Positions 22,901-35,690 of a DNA stretch of 64,000 bases are shown piece by piece. The notes below the pieces were generated by a model. The model ran no database searches, was not told the origin of the DNA, and worked only from the letters and a program-made list of their open reading frames with translations. Within the stretch, counting starts at the first letter, position 1, and every line of letters starts with the position of its first letter. The translations under genes and the position numbers were made by a program. Source of the DNA: Talpa occidentalis (lineage: Eukaryota > Chordata > Mammalia > Eulipotyphla > Talpidae); the NCBI RefSeq assembly GCF_014898055.3, contig NW_023601754.1, positions 48,973,013 to 49,037,012 of the forward strand, in the 5' to 3' direction.

Positions 22901-24430
22901 GGGCCTGAGCCTGGGCCTGAGTTCCCTGTCCCTTTTCTCTGGAGACCCCACACTACTGGCGTCTGCAGCCAGAGTGGGAGCTTCAGGGGGTGCCGTGGAG
23001 ACCCGCTGGGGTCCCTGGACCACGTGCAGTTGCTTCTCTAGTCGGGGACCTCAGAGGCACAGACTCCTCAAAAACGGCTGTGGCTTCCAACGTGTGAGAA
23101 GGAGACCGGATGGCAGGAGGAGGTGCAGGCCCCACAGGGCCTCTCCTAGCACAGGATCACAGGATTCCTGGATCCCAGGGTTAAGTCCCTGGAGGAGCCC
23201 CCACACCCCCTGCCACTCCCTGCTGGGCCAGCACAGAGGTGGCCAGAGCTGGAGCTGAGTGTGCTCCGCTGTGGGGGTGGTTTCGATGTGGGTTCCTGTG
23301 GGCTGAGGAGTCCCTGTGAGAGGCACCCAGGCCCCTCCTGCAGGAGCCTGTGCGGGTGAAGGGTTTCTCCCCAGGGCTCCACGAGGCTGGGGGCTCTGGC
23401 TGCCTCGGGCTGTCAGTATCAGCAGCGTCCCCACACCCTCACCTGCATGGGCACTGGGCACTGTGATCCAGGCTGAGGTGTGGATCCCTCTCGCCCGCTG
23501 ACCCCTCACCCCACAGCACAGTAGATCCTGGCTCCCCAAAACAGAAGTAGCAGCTGATCAGGGGACTTGGGAAAGAGAATCTCCCCAACTTCAGGTTCTT
23601 GCTGCCTCAGAACCCCTGGGCTGCAGCAGCCTGAGTGGTGAAGACGCCCCACGCCTGGGGAAACTCCCTGTGACCAGAGCCTCCTCCTAAGGAGACTCTC
23701 CAACTCCCCTGAGCAGCCTGGAATCTTGGGACAGCAGCAGCCTTGGCCGCCCCGGCCCCCTCCCTGAGCCTGGACGGCTGCGGGGCTGAGGGGCCCGACC
23801 CGGAGCGGTCACTGCACGGGCAGAGCGGCAGGACCCAAGCTCCGGGGCTGTTCGGGGCGTGAGTGTGGATGAGGCCCTTCCCGAGCCCTTGGGCGGGGGG
23901 GGCACAGACAAGCCTCGCGGGGACACTGGCGCTGCTCGGCCACACGACGCCGTTTCTGCAGAGGACGCATCTCCTCGTGAGTCAGCTCCGGCCGCTCCTG
24001 GGCTGGGAGACGGAGGCTCGGCCGTGGGCAGGCGTGACCACGGGACAGGAGCTCCCTCCTGGGGAGGCGCCCTAGCCACAACCTGGAGTGGGGCCCGCAG
24101 AGCACCCCTCGAGAACAGAGTGGTTTACTGGAGACGGGGCAGGGAGTGTCTGAGGCGTCAGCAGCAGGGCAGGGGCCTGTGGGGATGGCGGGTCCGGTCC
24201 TTGGAACCTGGGCCTGTGTCTCCCCCCGCAGGGCAGGAGGGACTTCAGGTGTGATTAACCAGGGGCCTGGGGGGCGCTGGGTGGTCTGCTGGCACGAGTG
24301 TGAGTCTGTCTGAGACGTGGCCCTGGGGCAGGTGCATGCAGACGGTAAGAACAGGAGTCAGGTGGGGACAGCAACTCAGGGGCAGAGAAGCCTCAGGTGT
24401 GGTCAGAACATCCCCACATCCACTCTCAGC
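20000..24430. other. GC-rich intergenic stretch before LILR unit 3, no gene recognised
   Basis: The stretch is GC-rich and largely free of SINEs, unlike the rest of the window. Many frames are open by base composition, but none has Ig, signal-peptide or other family features. CpG is densest at about 21780-22280. The last 180 bp resembles the sequence just upstream of the LILR fragment. Confidence 0.5.
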
Positions 24431-24605
24431 CCAGCCCTGCCCTGGGGAAACGAGAGTCAGCCTCGTGGGGCAGTTCCCCTTCCTGTGGGGACGCGATGTG
24501 ACAAACCCACAACAGGAGGACCAACCCCAGTGTCCCCACCCATGTGTCCATCCTGCCGGCACCCTGGGCCCTCCAGCCCCACAGCCAGGTCACGGAGAGG
24601 ACGCC

Positions 24606-27106
<2,501 letters not shown>

Positions 27107-27935
27107 GATGCTGCGGGAGGAGGGCCCAGAGGACCCAGAAGCGGACCCATGAATCATTATGACCTTTGAAAGACAAATTAACTACATAATTAAAATCATC
27201 AAACAAAATCAACTCTGAGAATTAAAATCATCAAACAAAATCAACCCTAGTCCAGAAAATTCTTCTCCATTTGTTATTGAAAAAATAATGGAAGATTCCA
27301 TGCTCATCTTTAAATAATTAGCCCCGTATTTTAAGCTTTCATTTGTGCTTAGATTTTGTACAGGTCTATGTGCTGGACTCTGTACAAGTTCGGTTACTCC
27401 ATGAAAGGTCTGTCTGCTTTCCCCCGTCACCCAGCGGCCCTTTTCAGAGGCAAACCCACGGTGGCTTCTTATTCTCACAGACAAATCAAGGATCACGGGG
27501 CTGAGGCACCTGCGATCCAGGAGGACATTCTTGAGGACCCTCTCCCTCCCCTGTTTTTCACACACGTGCTGTCCTACTATGCGTTTTGCTATTTTTTTAC
27601 CTCATGAGATAGTTTATAGCAGCGTATGAAGGGGAGCTTGTGTTTCTCTTCATCCAGTCACGCTGTCAACACACTGTAGTTTATCTGACCACACTGTCCT
27701 CTGTGGACCGACATGCTACATCTCATTATGATGACTTTGGGGGTGCATCTACTCTTCCCCGTCCGCACACATCCCTCTCTCCCTCCACCAACCACCTGAG
27801 TCAATGCCTGCCCACCCCTCCACCCCTTCTTCTTCCACTGTCCTCAGGGAACCAGCACATTTTTTTTCACTATGGACAAGATTTTTTTTTCCTCTGTACT
27901 TTGCGTGCGTGTGTGTATGTGCGCGCGAGCGTGTG

Positions 27936-28201
27936 TTTAAAGATTTATTTATTTATGCACACAAGAACTGGGGTACAGGCCAGAGGTGCGGGGGGTGAGA
28001 GGATTCACCATAGACGGGGGGGGGGGGAGCAGCACAGGCCGACTGACAGAAACGCACTGCTGAGGGGAGCAGCGGGGAGCCAGGCGAGGTCTGCCGCGCC
28101 ATGTGGGGTAGCTCCTGGGCGGCAGGGGATGGAACTCGTTCTGCCATGGCTGAGGAGAGCTTCAGAGGTTGTTTCTTATCCCCTGCACCACCAGGGAGGC
28201 C
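27936..28201 (-). repeat. tRNA-derived SINE in the LILR unit 3 flank
   Basis: Minus-strand copy absent from the paralogous flank of LILR unit 1, so it arrived after that duplication. Confidence 0.88.
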
Positions 28202-28269
28202 AATTTTATCTCCTTAAGAACTCCCCACGCATCTCCCAGCGGCGGCGGCAGCTCTTGCATCCCGCCACA

Positions 28270-28830
28270 GCGGGGAAAGCTCCTTCCTCACGGGCCCACC
28301 ACCATCTGTTGCCTCCGCGCCCCCAGGCTGCGGTGGCGCCTCCCAGCGCTGCTCCGCATCTCCCTTATGATCAGGATCCCGGGCAGCTGTTCGCAGGCGG
28401 GGCCGTGAGGGTCTCCTGAGGAAATGTCATTGAGCGTCAGGCGGGGCCGTGGAGAGACACTGGGAGGAGAGCGCGGGGCTGGAGCCGCGTGGGGGGCTCT
28501 CCTGGTCCCGGGTGGTGGGGGTTCAGTAAAAGTCAAAAGCTTCAGGCCGGGCAGCCCTCCCACGGCGCATGCGCACTCTGACAAACGGCGTGACGTGGGT
28601 GGCGCGGTGCGGCGTGGCGTGGCGCGGGGCATGACGTGGCATGGTGCGACGGGCGTGGCGCGGCGGGGTGCCGAGGTCGGAGGCGGGCGGCGGGGTGGAC
28701 GCGGGGGCAGTGACGCCCAGCGGAGAGCGCGAGGACGCCGCCCGCTGCCAAGGCCCGGTGAGGGACCCAGCGGGTAGGACGGGGTGGCGCCGCAGCGGGG
28801 CACCCGCGGCCCTGGCCCTGCCCCCCGGGG
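28270..28830 (+). promoter_or_regulatory. Promoter-like CpG-rich block behind LILR unit 3
   Basis: This GC- and CpG-rich block interrupts the flank shared by LILR units 1 and 3 and is absent from the flank of unit 1. It holds an NRF1-type palindrome (GGCGCATGCGCAC, 28564-28576), two CRE-like TGACGTGG boxes (28591-28598 and 28632-28639), TGACGCCC at 28711, and imperfect GGCGTGGCGCGG repeats. A donor-like CCG/GTGAGG occurs at 28757/28758, so a first exon could end there. It may be a real promoter or an expanded GC-rich repeat. The assembly gap begins 370 bp further on. Confidence 0.5.
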
Positions 28831-29195
28831 GGTGATGGGGCCTGTTTTGATTCTGAGTCTCTCGGCCGTCTCTGGGCTGCCTCTGGGGTCTTGACGGTGG
28901 TGCCCGCCGGGAGGGCTCAGACCTGGGGCCGCTTTCTGGCCTCAGCGCCGCGTCAGGCTGAGCCTGGCATCCACTGCGACATGTGGAGTGTTGCTGGGAA
29001 ACTGTTCCTTGAAACCCCCTCCCTCTCTCTGAACTCCACCTCCATTAAAAATCTTTCACATGAAGAAATAGAAGAAAAATGTCTACCAAGGCATCTGCCC
29101 ATTTTTTTACGTTTTAAAATTATTAATTTATATTTATTTTTTTTCCTATCTTTTACATCACTGTTGTGGTCCCCATAAAATTCCCACCACCACTC

Positions 29196-29295
29196 NNNNN
29201 NNNNNNNNNNNNNNNNNNNNNNNNNNNNNNNNNNNNNNNNNNNNNNNNNNNNNNNNNNNNNNNNNNNNNNNNNNNNNNNNNNNNNNNNNNNNNNN
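29196..29295. other. Assembly gap, 100 N
   Basis: Exactly 100 N, the usual placeholder for a gap of unknown size. It lies at the left edge of the first copy of the TARM1 tandem duplication. Confidence 0.99.
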
Positions 29296-29694
29296 ACCTC
29301 TACTCTGCTTCTGTGACCCTGCCTGTCCAAGTTACTTGGTCTAAGTGGGAGGGCGCACTCTCTGTCCTTGCGGGATGGCTAATTTCCCTCACTGCGTTGT
29401 CAAGGTCCTTTCCTGTCGTAGCCCACAGCACAATTCCACTCCTTGTGCCAATACATCCTCTCTCTGGCTAGACCACATTCTGTCGATCCGTTTATCCTCT
29501 TCATCACACCTTCAGTCTCTTCACCTTCTGGCTAATTTATGAATTTTATATTTCAAAACACAAACTGTCATATTTTTCACCGGCCCACACAATTGTAGTC
29601 CAAAGGCCTGAGACCTTCTCCTTTTCACTGAAACACAAAACCGCCTGCTCCGTGAGGGGTAGAAGAGGAAATCTCTTTGAAAAAAGACCTAATC

Positions 29695-30031
29695 GGGGGC
29701 CTCCCCGGTGGCGCAGCGGTTGAGCGCTGGGTTGCGAAGCTGCCCGCAGCCTCTGCGACGCCGGCTCGATCCCCGGCTGCTCCCCGGCCACCGGAGGAGG
29801 GTCCCATATGGCGCGCAGACCTCTCCTGCCGCCCGCTGCTCCCCTCAGCAGTGTCCTCGGTCCCTCTGCCTGCTCTGCTCCCCGCTCTGGCTCTGGTGAA
29901 TTCTCTCACCCTCCTGCGCTTCTGACTGTACCCAGTGCATTGTATAAACAAAAAAAAACAAACAAATAAATAAATAAATAAAACATGCCTCTATTAAAAA
30001 AAAAAAAGACTTAAAAAAAAAAAAAGAAAAG
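29695..30031 (+). mobile_element. SINE inserted only in TARM1 duplication copy A
   Basis: Plus-strand copy of the CCCCGGTGGCGCAGCGGTTGAG subfamily flanked by the perfect repeat AAAAAAGACCTAATC (29680-29694 and 30032-30046). Copy B has the empty site near 37573. Confidence 0.92.
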
Positions 30032-30129
30032 AAAAAAGACCTAATCAACATCCGTTGAGTTAGATCCATCTCTCTCTCACATCCACGTTCATCAACAGGC
30101 ATGATGCTCATTTCATTTAATTTTTCCCA

Positions 30130-30480
30130 ACAATGAGAATTTATTTTTTAAAATTGTGTCCCTGTTTATCGAAGTAACATGGTTAATACACTGTATATGA
30201 TTGAGAAGTACAGGTTCACTGCTCTTCAAAGCTTCACAAAACCCACAATATCCTCCACTACAGTCCATGGGGTCCCTCCTCCCCTTTGCCCCCTACCTCC
30301 CCCTACCCCTCAAGAAGCCTCAGTTCCACAGCCAGTTTCTAGGACTTGTTTTTTGTTTAGCTTGTTCCTTGTTTTCTTTCTCTACATCCCACCTGAGTGA
30401 AATCATGCAGTACTTGTCTCTCTCCTGACTTATTTCACTCAGCTTCATCCCCTCCACGTGGACGGAATTGGGGATGGTAA
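30130..30480 (-). repeat. L1 3'-end fragment in duplication copy A
   Basis: Reversed L1 3' sequence, including TCATCCCCTCCACGTGGACG, matching 37675-38050 in copy B. Confidence 0.65.
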
Positions 30481-30803
30481 TTTTACAGATCTCGGCTCTC
30501 ACACAAAATGGCATCTAGCACACTGGGGCATTAACGGCGGAACTGTCGGTGTTGTTCAGATCACTTTCCCTTGGAAGGTTCTTTCTCAGCACATGGATGT
30601 GGAGTGTGTGTGTTGTGGGTCTGAGGGATGTTTTGCCAGGTCCCCTGAGACAAGGCTCTCTCACCCAGTGTAGATTTGCATCCCTGGGAAGTATGGAACT
30701 TTGGTGCCTGAGTCTTACCCCAAACAATTCTCATTAAATGATTTGCAATTTGGTCCCTTCCCAGGGAAGCAGAGTGCGGGATGAGATTAAGAACAACTCA
30801 GTC

Positions 30804-31070
30804 AGAGCCTCCCTGGTGGCGCAGGGGTTAAGCACAGCACTATGAAACAATCCGCAGCCTCTGCAGCACGAGTTCAATTCCCAGCCGGCCAGGAAGCTAC
30901 CCACATGGCGCAGCAAACCTCTCCTGTCTCACCCCCGCTCTCCTCAGCAGTGTATTTTTCAGTCAATCTCCCTGTTGTGCTCCCACTCTGTGTCTGGTGA
31001 ATCTCTCACCCCCCGCACCTCTGGCCTGTACCCCAGCTATTGTGTGCATAAATGAATTATTAAAAAAAAA
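30804..31070 (+). repeat. tRNA-derived SINE shared by both duplication copies
   Basis: Plus-strand copy at the same relative position as 38387-38656, so it predates the duplication. Confidence 0.9.
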
Positions 31071-31911
31071 TTGAGTTAGAGAACGCTAAAGGCAGCTGCA
31101 TGTGGAGAGGGGACGGCTCTAGGTGCTCCCTTTCCTGGAACCGCCATTTGGATCTTCTGAGGCTTGTGTCAGGACACGCAGGGACTCTGTTCTGTCTGGA
31201 GTATGAAAGGCTGACAAGAGACAACTGCAAATGCTGGAGCAGAACCTTCAAACTAAAGACTCAGGACTGGCCTCAACCAGTGCTTCCCAGGGACCGGCTC
31301 ACCCATCCAGGAGTCAGCCTTCCTCACCCAGTATTGGTGGTGGCGGTGGAGAGGTCTGGACGTGAGGAGACATGAGAGAAGATGGGGGAGAGGAGGCTGC
31401 CGCTCCTCAGCCGGCTGGTGCTGGGGCATCTTGTAATCATCTTTTTCCAATTGTGCTTACGGAGGAAACATGGTTTCCATGGTTGTATCTCTGGGGTTAC
31501 AGGATCAAACCTCTGCAAATGCATGTTTTCACCCCCTGCCCATCACCAGTGCCCCCGAATCCTCCACCATGTTCTAGTGGGGCACCTTGGCCCTCAGCAG
31601 CGTGGCTTGCTGAGGTCCTACACTGTGCCGCAACTGTGTGGTCACCAGGGTGCCTAGGCCAGCAGCACCGAGACCCCTGCCTTCCGGGCGCTCACAGCGG
31701 TGGCCCGTGTCCGCCATGGCAGGAGGGTGTGAGCAACTGCAAGCGCACTGCGCGCTCCATGCTCTGGCAGCTCTATCTCCACACTGTCACCCAGACACAG
31801 GAGACCTTCCCTGTGGGGCCCCGTCTGTCATGGAGACTGTGAGGAGACACTCAGGTCTGTTTGGGGCCAGGGACCCTCGTGTCCGACGCCGCCCCAATCT
31901 CTCTCACGGTT

Positions 31912-32118
31912 CTTTTTTTTTTTTTTAAATAAATTTTATTTTTATATTCCCCATACAATTGCAACCCCCTTATTTTGATCCCAATACTTCCCCTCCCCGC
32001 CCCATACCCCCCATAGAGTGTCTCTGGTTCATATTTTTTGTTGATTTTGATTTTCACTTTCTTAGAGTTATTCATTTTCCTGGTCCCTTATTTAAGTTTT
32101 CTAGATTCCTGCTAGGAG
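31912..32118 (-). mobile_element. 5'-truncated L1 insertion present only in TARM1 copy A
   Basis: A reversed L1 3' end starts with a T tract and is flanked by TCTCACGGTTCT on both sides. Copy B has the empty site at about 39490-39502. It lies about 360 bp upstream of the linker exon. Confidence 0.82.
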
Positions 32119-32481
32119 TGTTTCTCACGGTTCTTGCCTCCTCCCCAGGCGGGGCTGTGGGAATCCAGACAATCCGACACAGACCTACTAGGAATGTGAG
32201 GCTGAGGTGGCTCAGGACAGAAGATGAGAAAAGGAGAGTTTGTGGGATTTCGTGGAACCCAGAAAGGCGCTGGGGCCTCGGGAGTGGGAGCCGCAGCCTT
32301 TCTGTGAGCCAGGAGGGAGGCGCTGAGCGGGGAGAGTCCAGTGTGGAGACAGGAGGACCCCAGGGGACGGGCATGAGCTCCAGGCCCTGTCCTCAGCGAG
32401 ACCCTGGCCCAGTCCCTAGTCACCAGGGAGGAGCTGGGCAGCTCCAGCGGGACCGACTCACGGATGATGATTCCTCTGCAG

Positions 32482-33510
32482 GGCTGCGCGTGGGCCAAGG
32501 AGATGCAGGAGGCCACGGTGAGTGTTTCCTCTACCAGACCCTGCTCCTGTCCTCTCCACCCTCCTCCCTCCACTGGGCCTCCGCGGAGCAGGTGAGGACA
32601 GGGCAGCCAATCCTGAACTCTGCTTCCTCCAGGGCCCCTTCCCAGGCCCTCCCTCACGGCCTGGCCCAGCGCGGTGGTGCCTGAGGATGGTGATGTGACG
32701 CTGACATGCCGCGCGCCCATCGGGGGCCTGGGAAAGTTTGTTCTCAGAAGGGGAGGACACAGCATGGAGAACAGGGGAGAATACACCATGGAGCACGTGC
32801 CCTCACCTGGCTGGACAGAAAGCCTGGCCAAGTTTCACCTCGCTGGTCTACAACCCAGTCAAGCTGGAGAGTACACCTGTGACTACCAGACAAGAGAGAG
32901 GCCCCGAGAAACATCACCGCCCAGTGAGGCCCTTCTACTCCTGGTGACAGGTGAGGACACCGGGTCTTCTCAGGGGTGGGGGTGAGGGAGGAACCAGAGA
33001 CAGAGAGGGAGACAAGGGCGCCCCTGCAGTGCAGCTTGGGGGCTGGGGAGAGACAGGGGCCCAGCTGGCGCCGTGTACCCAGGGCCTGCAGGAGGCAGAA
33101 GTGCTTCCTGGAGCTGGAATGGACAAGGCTGGGGCCAGGCGTCTGCACCTCCTCCTCCCTGAGACCCCGCCAGGAGCACGGGGTGACCCCGGAGCCTTCT
33201 TGTCTTTCAGGTTTTTACCCCAAACCTTCCCTCCAAGCCCACCCACGGGGAGAGGTGACCGCAGGAGAGAACGTGACCCTGCAGTGCCAGTGGCCTCGCC
33301 ACCTGACTGAGCCGACACACTTTGTTATACTGAAGGCAGGAGAGTCAGCACCACCCACCCAGGTCTCCACTTCACAGGAGAGGGGAACCGTCTTCTCCCT
33401 TCCGAAGGTGACACCCGGTGACAGCGGGAACTACAGCTGTGTGAGCCACATGACCAGGGCTCCATTCCGGGGCTCGCACCCCAGTGAGTCCGTCTCCATC
33501 CAGGTGACAG
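32482..33510 (+). pseudogene. TARM1: TARM1 partial copy A: linker and two Ig exons only
   Basis: Exons 32482-32517 (GLRVGQGDAGGHG), 32633-32950 (Ig1, 318 nt) and 33211-33510 (Ig2, 300 nt) are open, keep phase 1 on both sides and keep the Ig cysteines (VTLTCRA...GEYTCDY and VTLQCQW...GNYSCVS). The linker VGQGD and the FVLRRGG motif point to TARM1, an activating receptor of myeloid cells. No signal or membrane exon can be assigned to this copy. The next signal exon (35691) lies downstream of it, and the sequence upstream ends in a gap and then LILR unit 3. Most likely an orphan exon cassette from a partial duplication. It could be functional only if a signal exon lies in the gap or it is spliced into a neighbour. 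Confidence 0.8.
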
Positions 33511-33654
33511 GTAAGGCTCTGCATCACTTGGGGGATGTTTCCTTGATGTGACAGGAGCGTGTCTGCTCTGCCACCCTGATTCTCCTTTCTCCGTCACTTG
33601 CGCTGTCCTCTCTTTGCAACATCTTGCTTCATTTCCACTCCCTTGTCCTTTTGG

Positions 33655-34295
33655 TTTTTTTTTAAAGATTTATTTATTTATGCCTACAAGAACTGGGCTA
33701 CAGGGCCTCCCCAGAGGCGCAGAAGTTGAGCACTGGGTTGCAAAGCTGCCCGCAGCCTCTGCAGCACCAGTTCGATCCCCGGCTGCTCCCCGGCCACCGG
33801 AGGAGGGTCCCACATGGCGCGCAGACCTCTCCTGCCGCCCGCTGCTCCCCTCAGCAGTGTCCTTCGGTCCTTCTGCCTGCTCTGCTCCCCGCTCTGGCTC
33901 TGGTGAATTCTCTCACCCTCCCGCTGCTCCCCTCAGCAGTGTACTTCGTCAGTCTGCCTGCTCTGCTCTCCGCTCTGATTCTGGTGAATTCTCTCACCCT
34001 CCTGCACTTCTGACTGTACCCAGTGCTTGTATAAATAAATAAAAAATAAATCTTTAAAAAAAAAAGAACTGGGCTACAGGCAAGAGGTGTGGGGAGGAGA
34101 GGATCCCCCAGAGACATTGGGGTGCGAAACCGGGAGATCAACTGAAATACACTGATGAGGGAAGCAGCGGGGAGACAGGAATGGTTGCTGCACCATGTGG
34201 GCCAGCTCCCTGGCCAGGGATCAAACTCAGGACACAGTGGCTGGTGATAGCTTGACAGAGCTGAAGCTTAACCCCTGTGCCACCAGGGAGGCCCC
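33655..34295 (-). repeat. Older SINE split by a younger SINE
   Basis: The minus-strand SINE in the intron after Ig2 is split into 33655-33702 and 34065-34295. It corresponds to the unbroken 40981-41251 of copy B. Confidence 0.9.
33703..34064 (+). mobile_element. SINE nested in SINE, with internal duplication
   Basis: Plus-strand insertion flanked by AGAACTGGGCTACAGG on both sides. It repeats the CCGCTGCTCCCCTCAGCAGTGT to CTCACCCTCC segment internally, so it is about 90 bp longer than usual. Confidence 0.9.
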
Positions 34296-35690
34296 GGAAA
34301 TGGGCTTTTGAGACACAGCCAGGTCCAATTCCTGCTCCTGCCTCTCCTTTGTCTTTGAGAAGGCCTGGCTGTGCCTCCATTTACGTGTCTCCCATTAACT
34401 TAAGAGATTCTAGCAACATTTGGCAGGAAGCACAGATTATTACCCAGATGGAGAAGGTGGCGATTGGTCAGCTGGGATGGGGTTGACTTGGGACTCACAT
34501 GTCTAGTTTGCAGAGACAAATATTTTCTGAAAAAGAAACATCAGCAGTGTTGGTCAGTACGTGGATGTAGAAGCAACACAGAAACTTGGAGTTTCAGACA
34601 TGCTGATAATTTCTTTGGGGGACCTGCTGGCCAAGTAAGGGCTATGAGCCGCACACACATTTTGCAAGAGTTGAAAATGATTCTAAATACCACAGCTTCA
34701 CAAAACTCTGTAAAACTCAAAGAACTCGGAGCAGACCAGGCGGCTCCTGGAGGACCACGCTCGACGGCTGATTCTGGTGGGAACTGGTCTGAGCTATTCT
34801 GTGGGGGGATAAATGGGCCTGCTGGTCAGGGAAGGGGACACACTGATGAACAGTACCGCTTTGGAACTCGGGGCCCAGAAGTTGGTGGGGGAGGGGTTCT
34901 CTCAATGTGTCAGCATTGATTTTCAGGAAAGTGGAGGTGAGACGCGCAGGGGTTTAGTGCAGCTGAGACACGAGCAGGCTCTGACACGGGACTATCCAGC
35001 CACAGTGACTCGCATACCATTCCATGGCATGAAGGAATAAGGAACCCCAACAACAATTCATTTGGGCTTTCCTTGTTCCCAAGATGGAAAACGCACCCAT
35101 GCAGCCCTTCAAAAGAGGAGCCCCTGATCCTTCTTGCCAGGGATGCTTCGCTCATTTTCAAGCTCTCACTACTCCACTGTCTCTGTTCTACACTCACCAG
35201 ATGCTCACATTGCCCTCTGGGGGCCTATGGGCCTTCTTTAATAATCGAAATGACTGCCACAGTTAGTGAGGGAATTATCTGGCAACAGTCCCTAGTTGTT
35301 GTCCAATGGACAACATCGATTAACCTGGAAGACCGTTGGTACCCTCCATAGCAAAGTATCTGCTCAATAGGAACCCCTCAGGTCAAGCCTTAGGTGGTGT
35401 GTGTGTGTGTGCGGGGGGTAGGTAGTTCCCTAATCCCTAACATTTGACTGAGACAGACAAGGATTTTCCGAGTCAAATGATTTAAGATCGGCTCGGAGGA
35501 CATGCTGCAATCCCAAAATCAGCACAGTTACGGAAATTGGCTATAGGAGGGAGGACCTGAAAGGTCACAGCAAAGCCATTTGATCCAACACTCTAGCCTC
35601 AGTGAGGCTGCAGCCGTGACCATCCCAGCTTCCCTCGCTGCTGGGGACCCCAACCTGAAGAAAGACCCCAGACTGGCTGATCAGCCACTA
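34296..35690. other. Intergenic stretch upstream of the TARM1 signal exon
   Basis: This lies between the duplicated Ig exons of copy A and the signal exon of copy B. I recognise no coding family or repeat. The last 110 bp before 35691 should contain the TARM1 promoter and 5' untranslated region. A (GT)n run lies near 35398. Confidence 0.45.

Larger units (their letters stand above)
29296..33690. repeat. Tandem segmental duplication, copy A
   Basis: From the gap edge to about 33690 this segment matches 37190-41040 block by block: 5' flank, L1 remnant, a shared older SINE, linker exon and both Ig exons, and an outer minus-strand SINE. Copy A is longer because it contains three later insertions. 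Both Ig2 exons are 300 nt with 16 differences. Confidence 0.88.

Noticed and set aside
22342..22953. 203-codon minus-strand frame in the GC-rich stretch
   Set aside because: Overlaps other long frames on both strands, as expected from composition; no domain or signal peptide.
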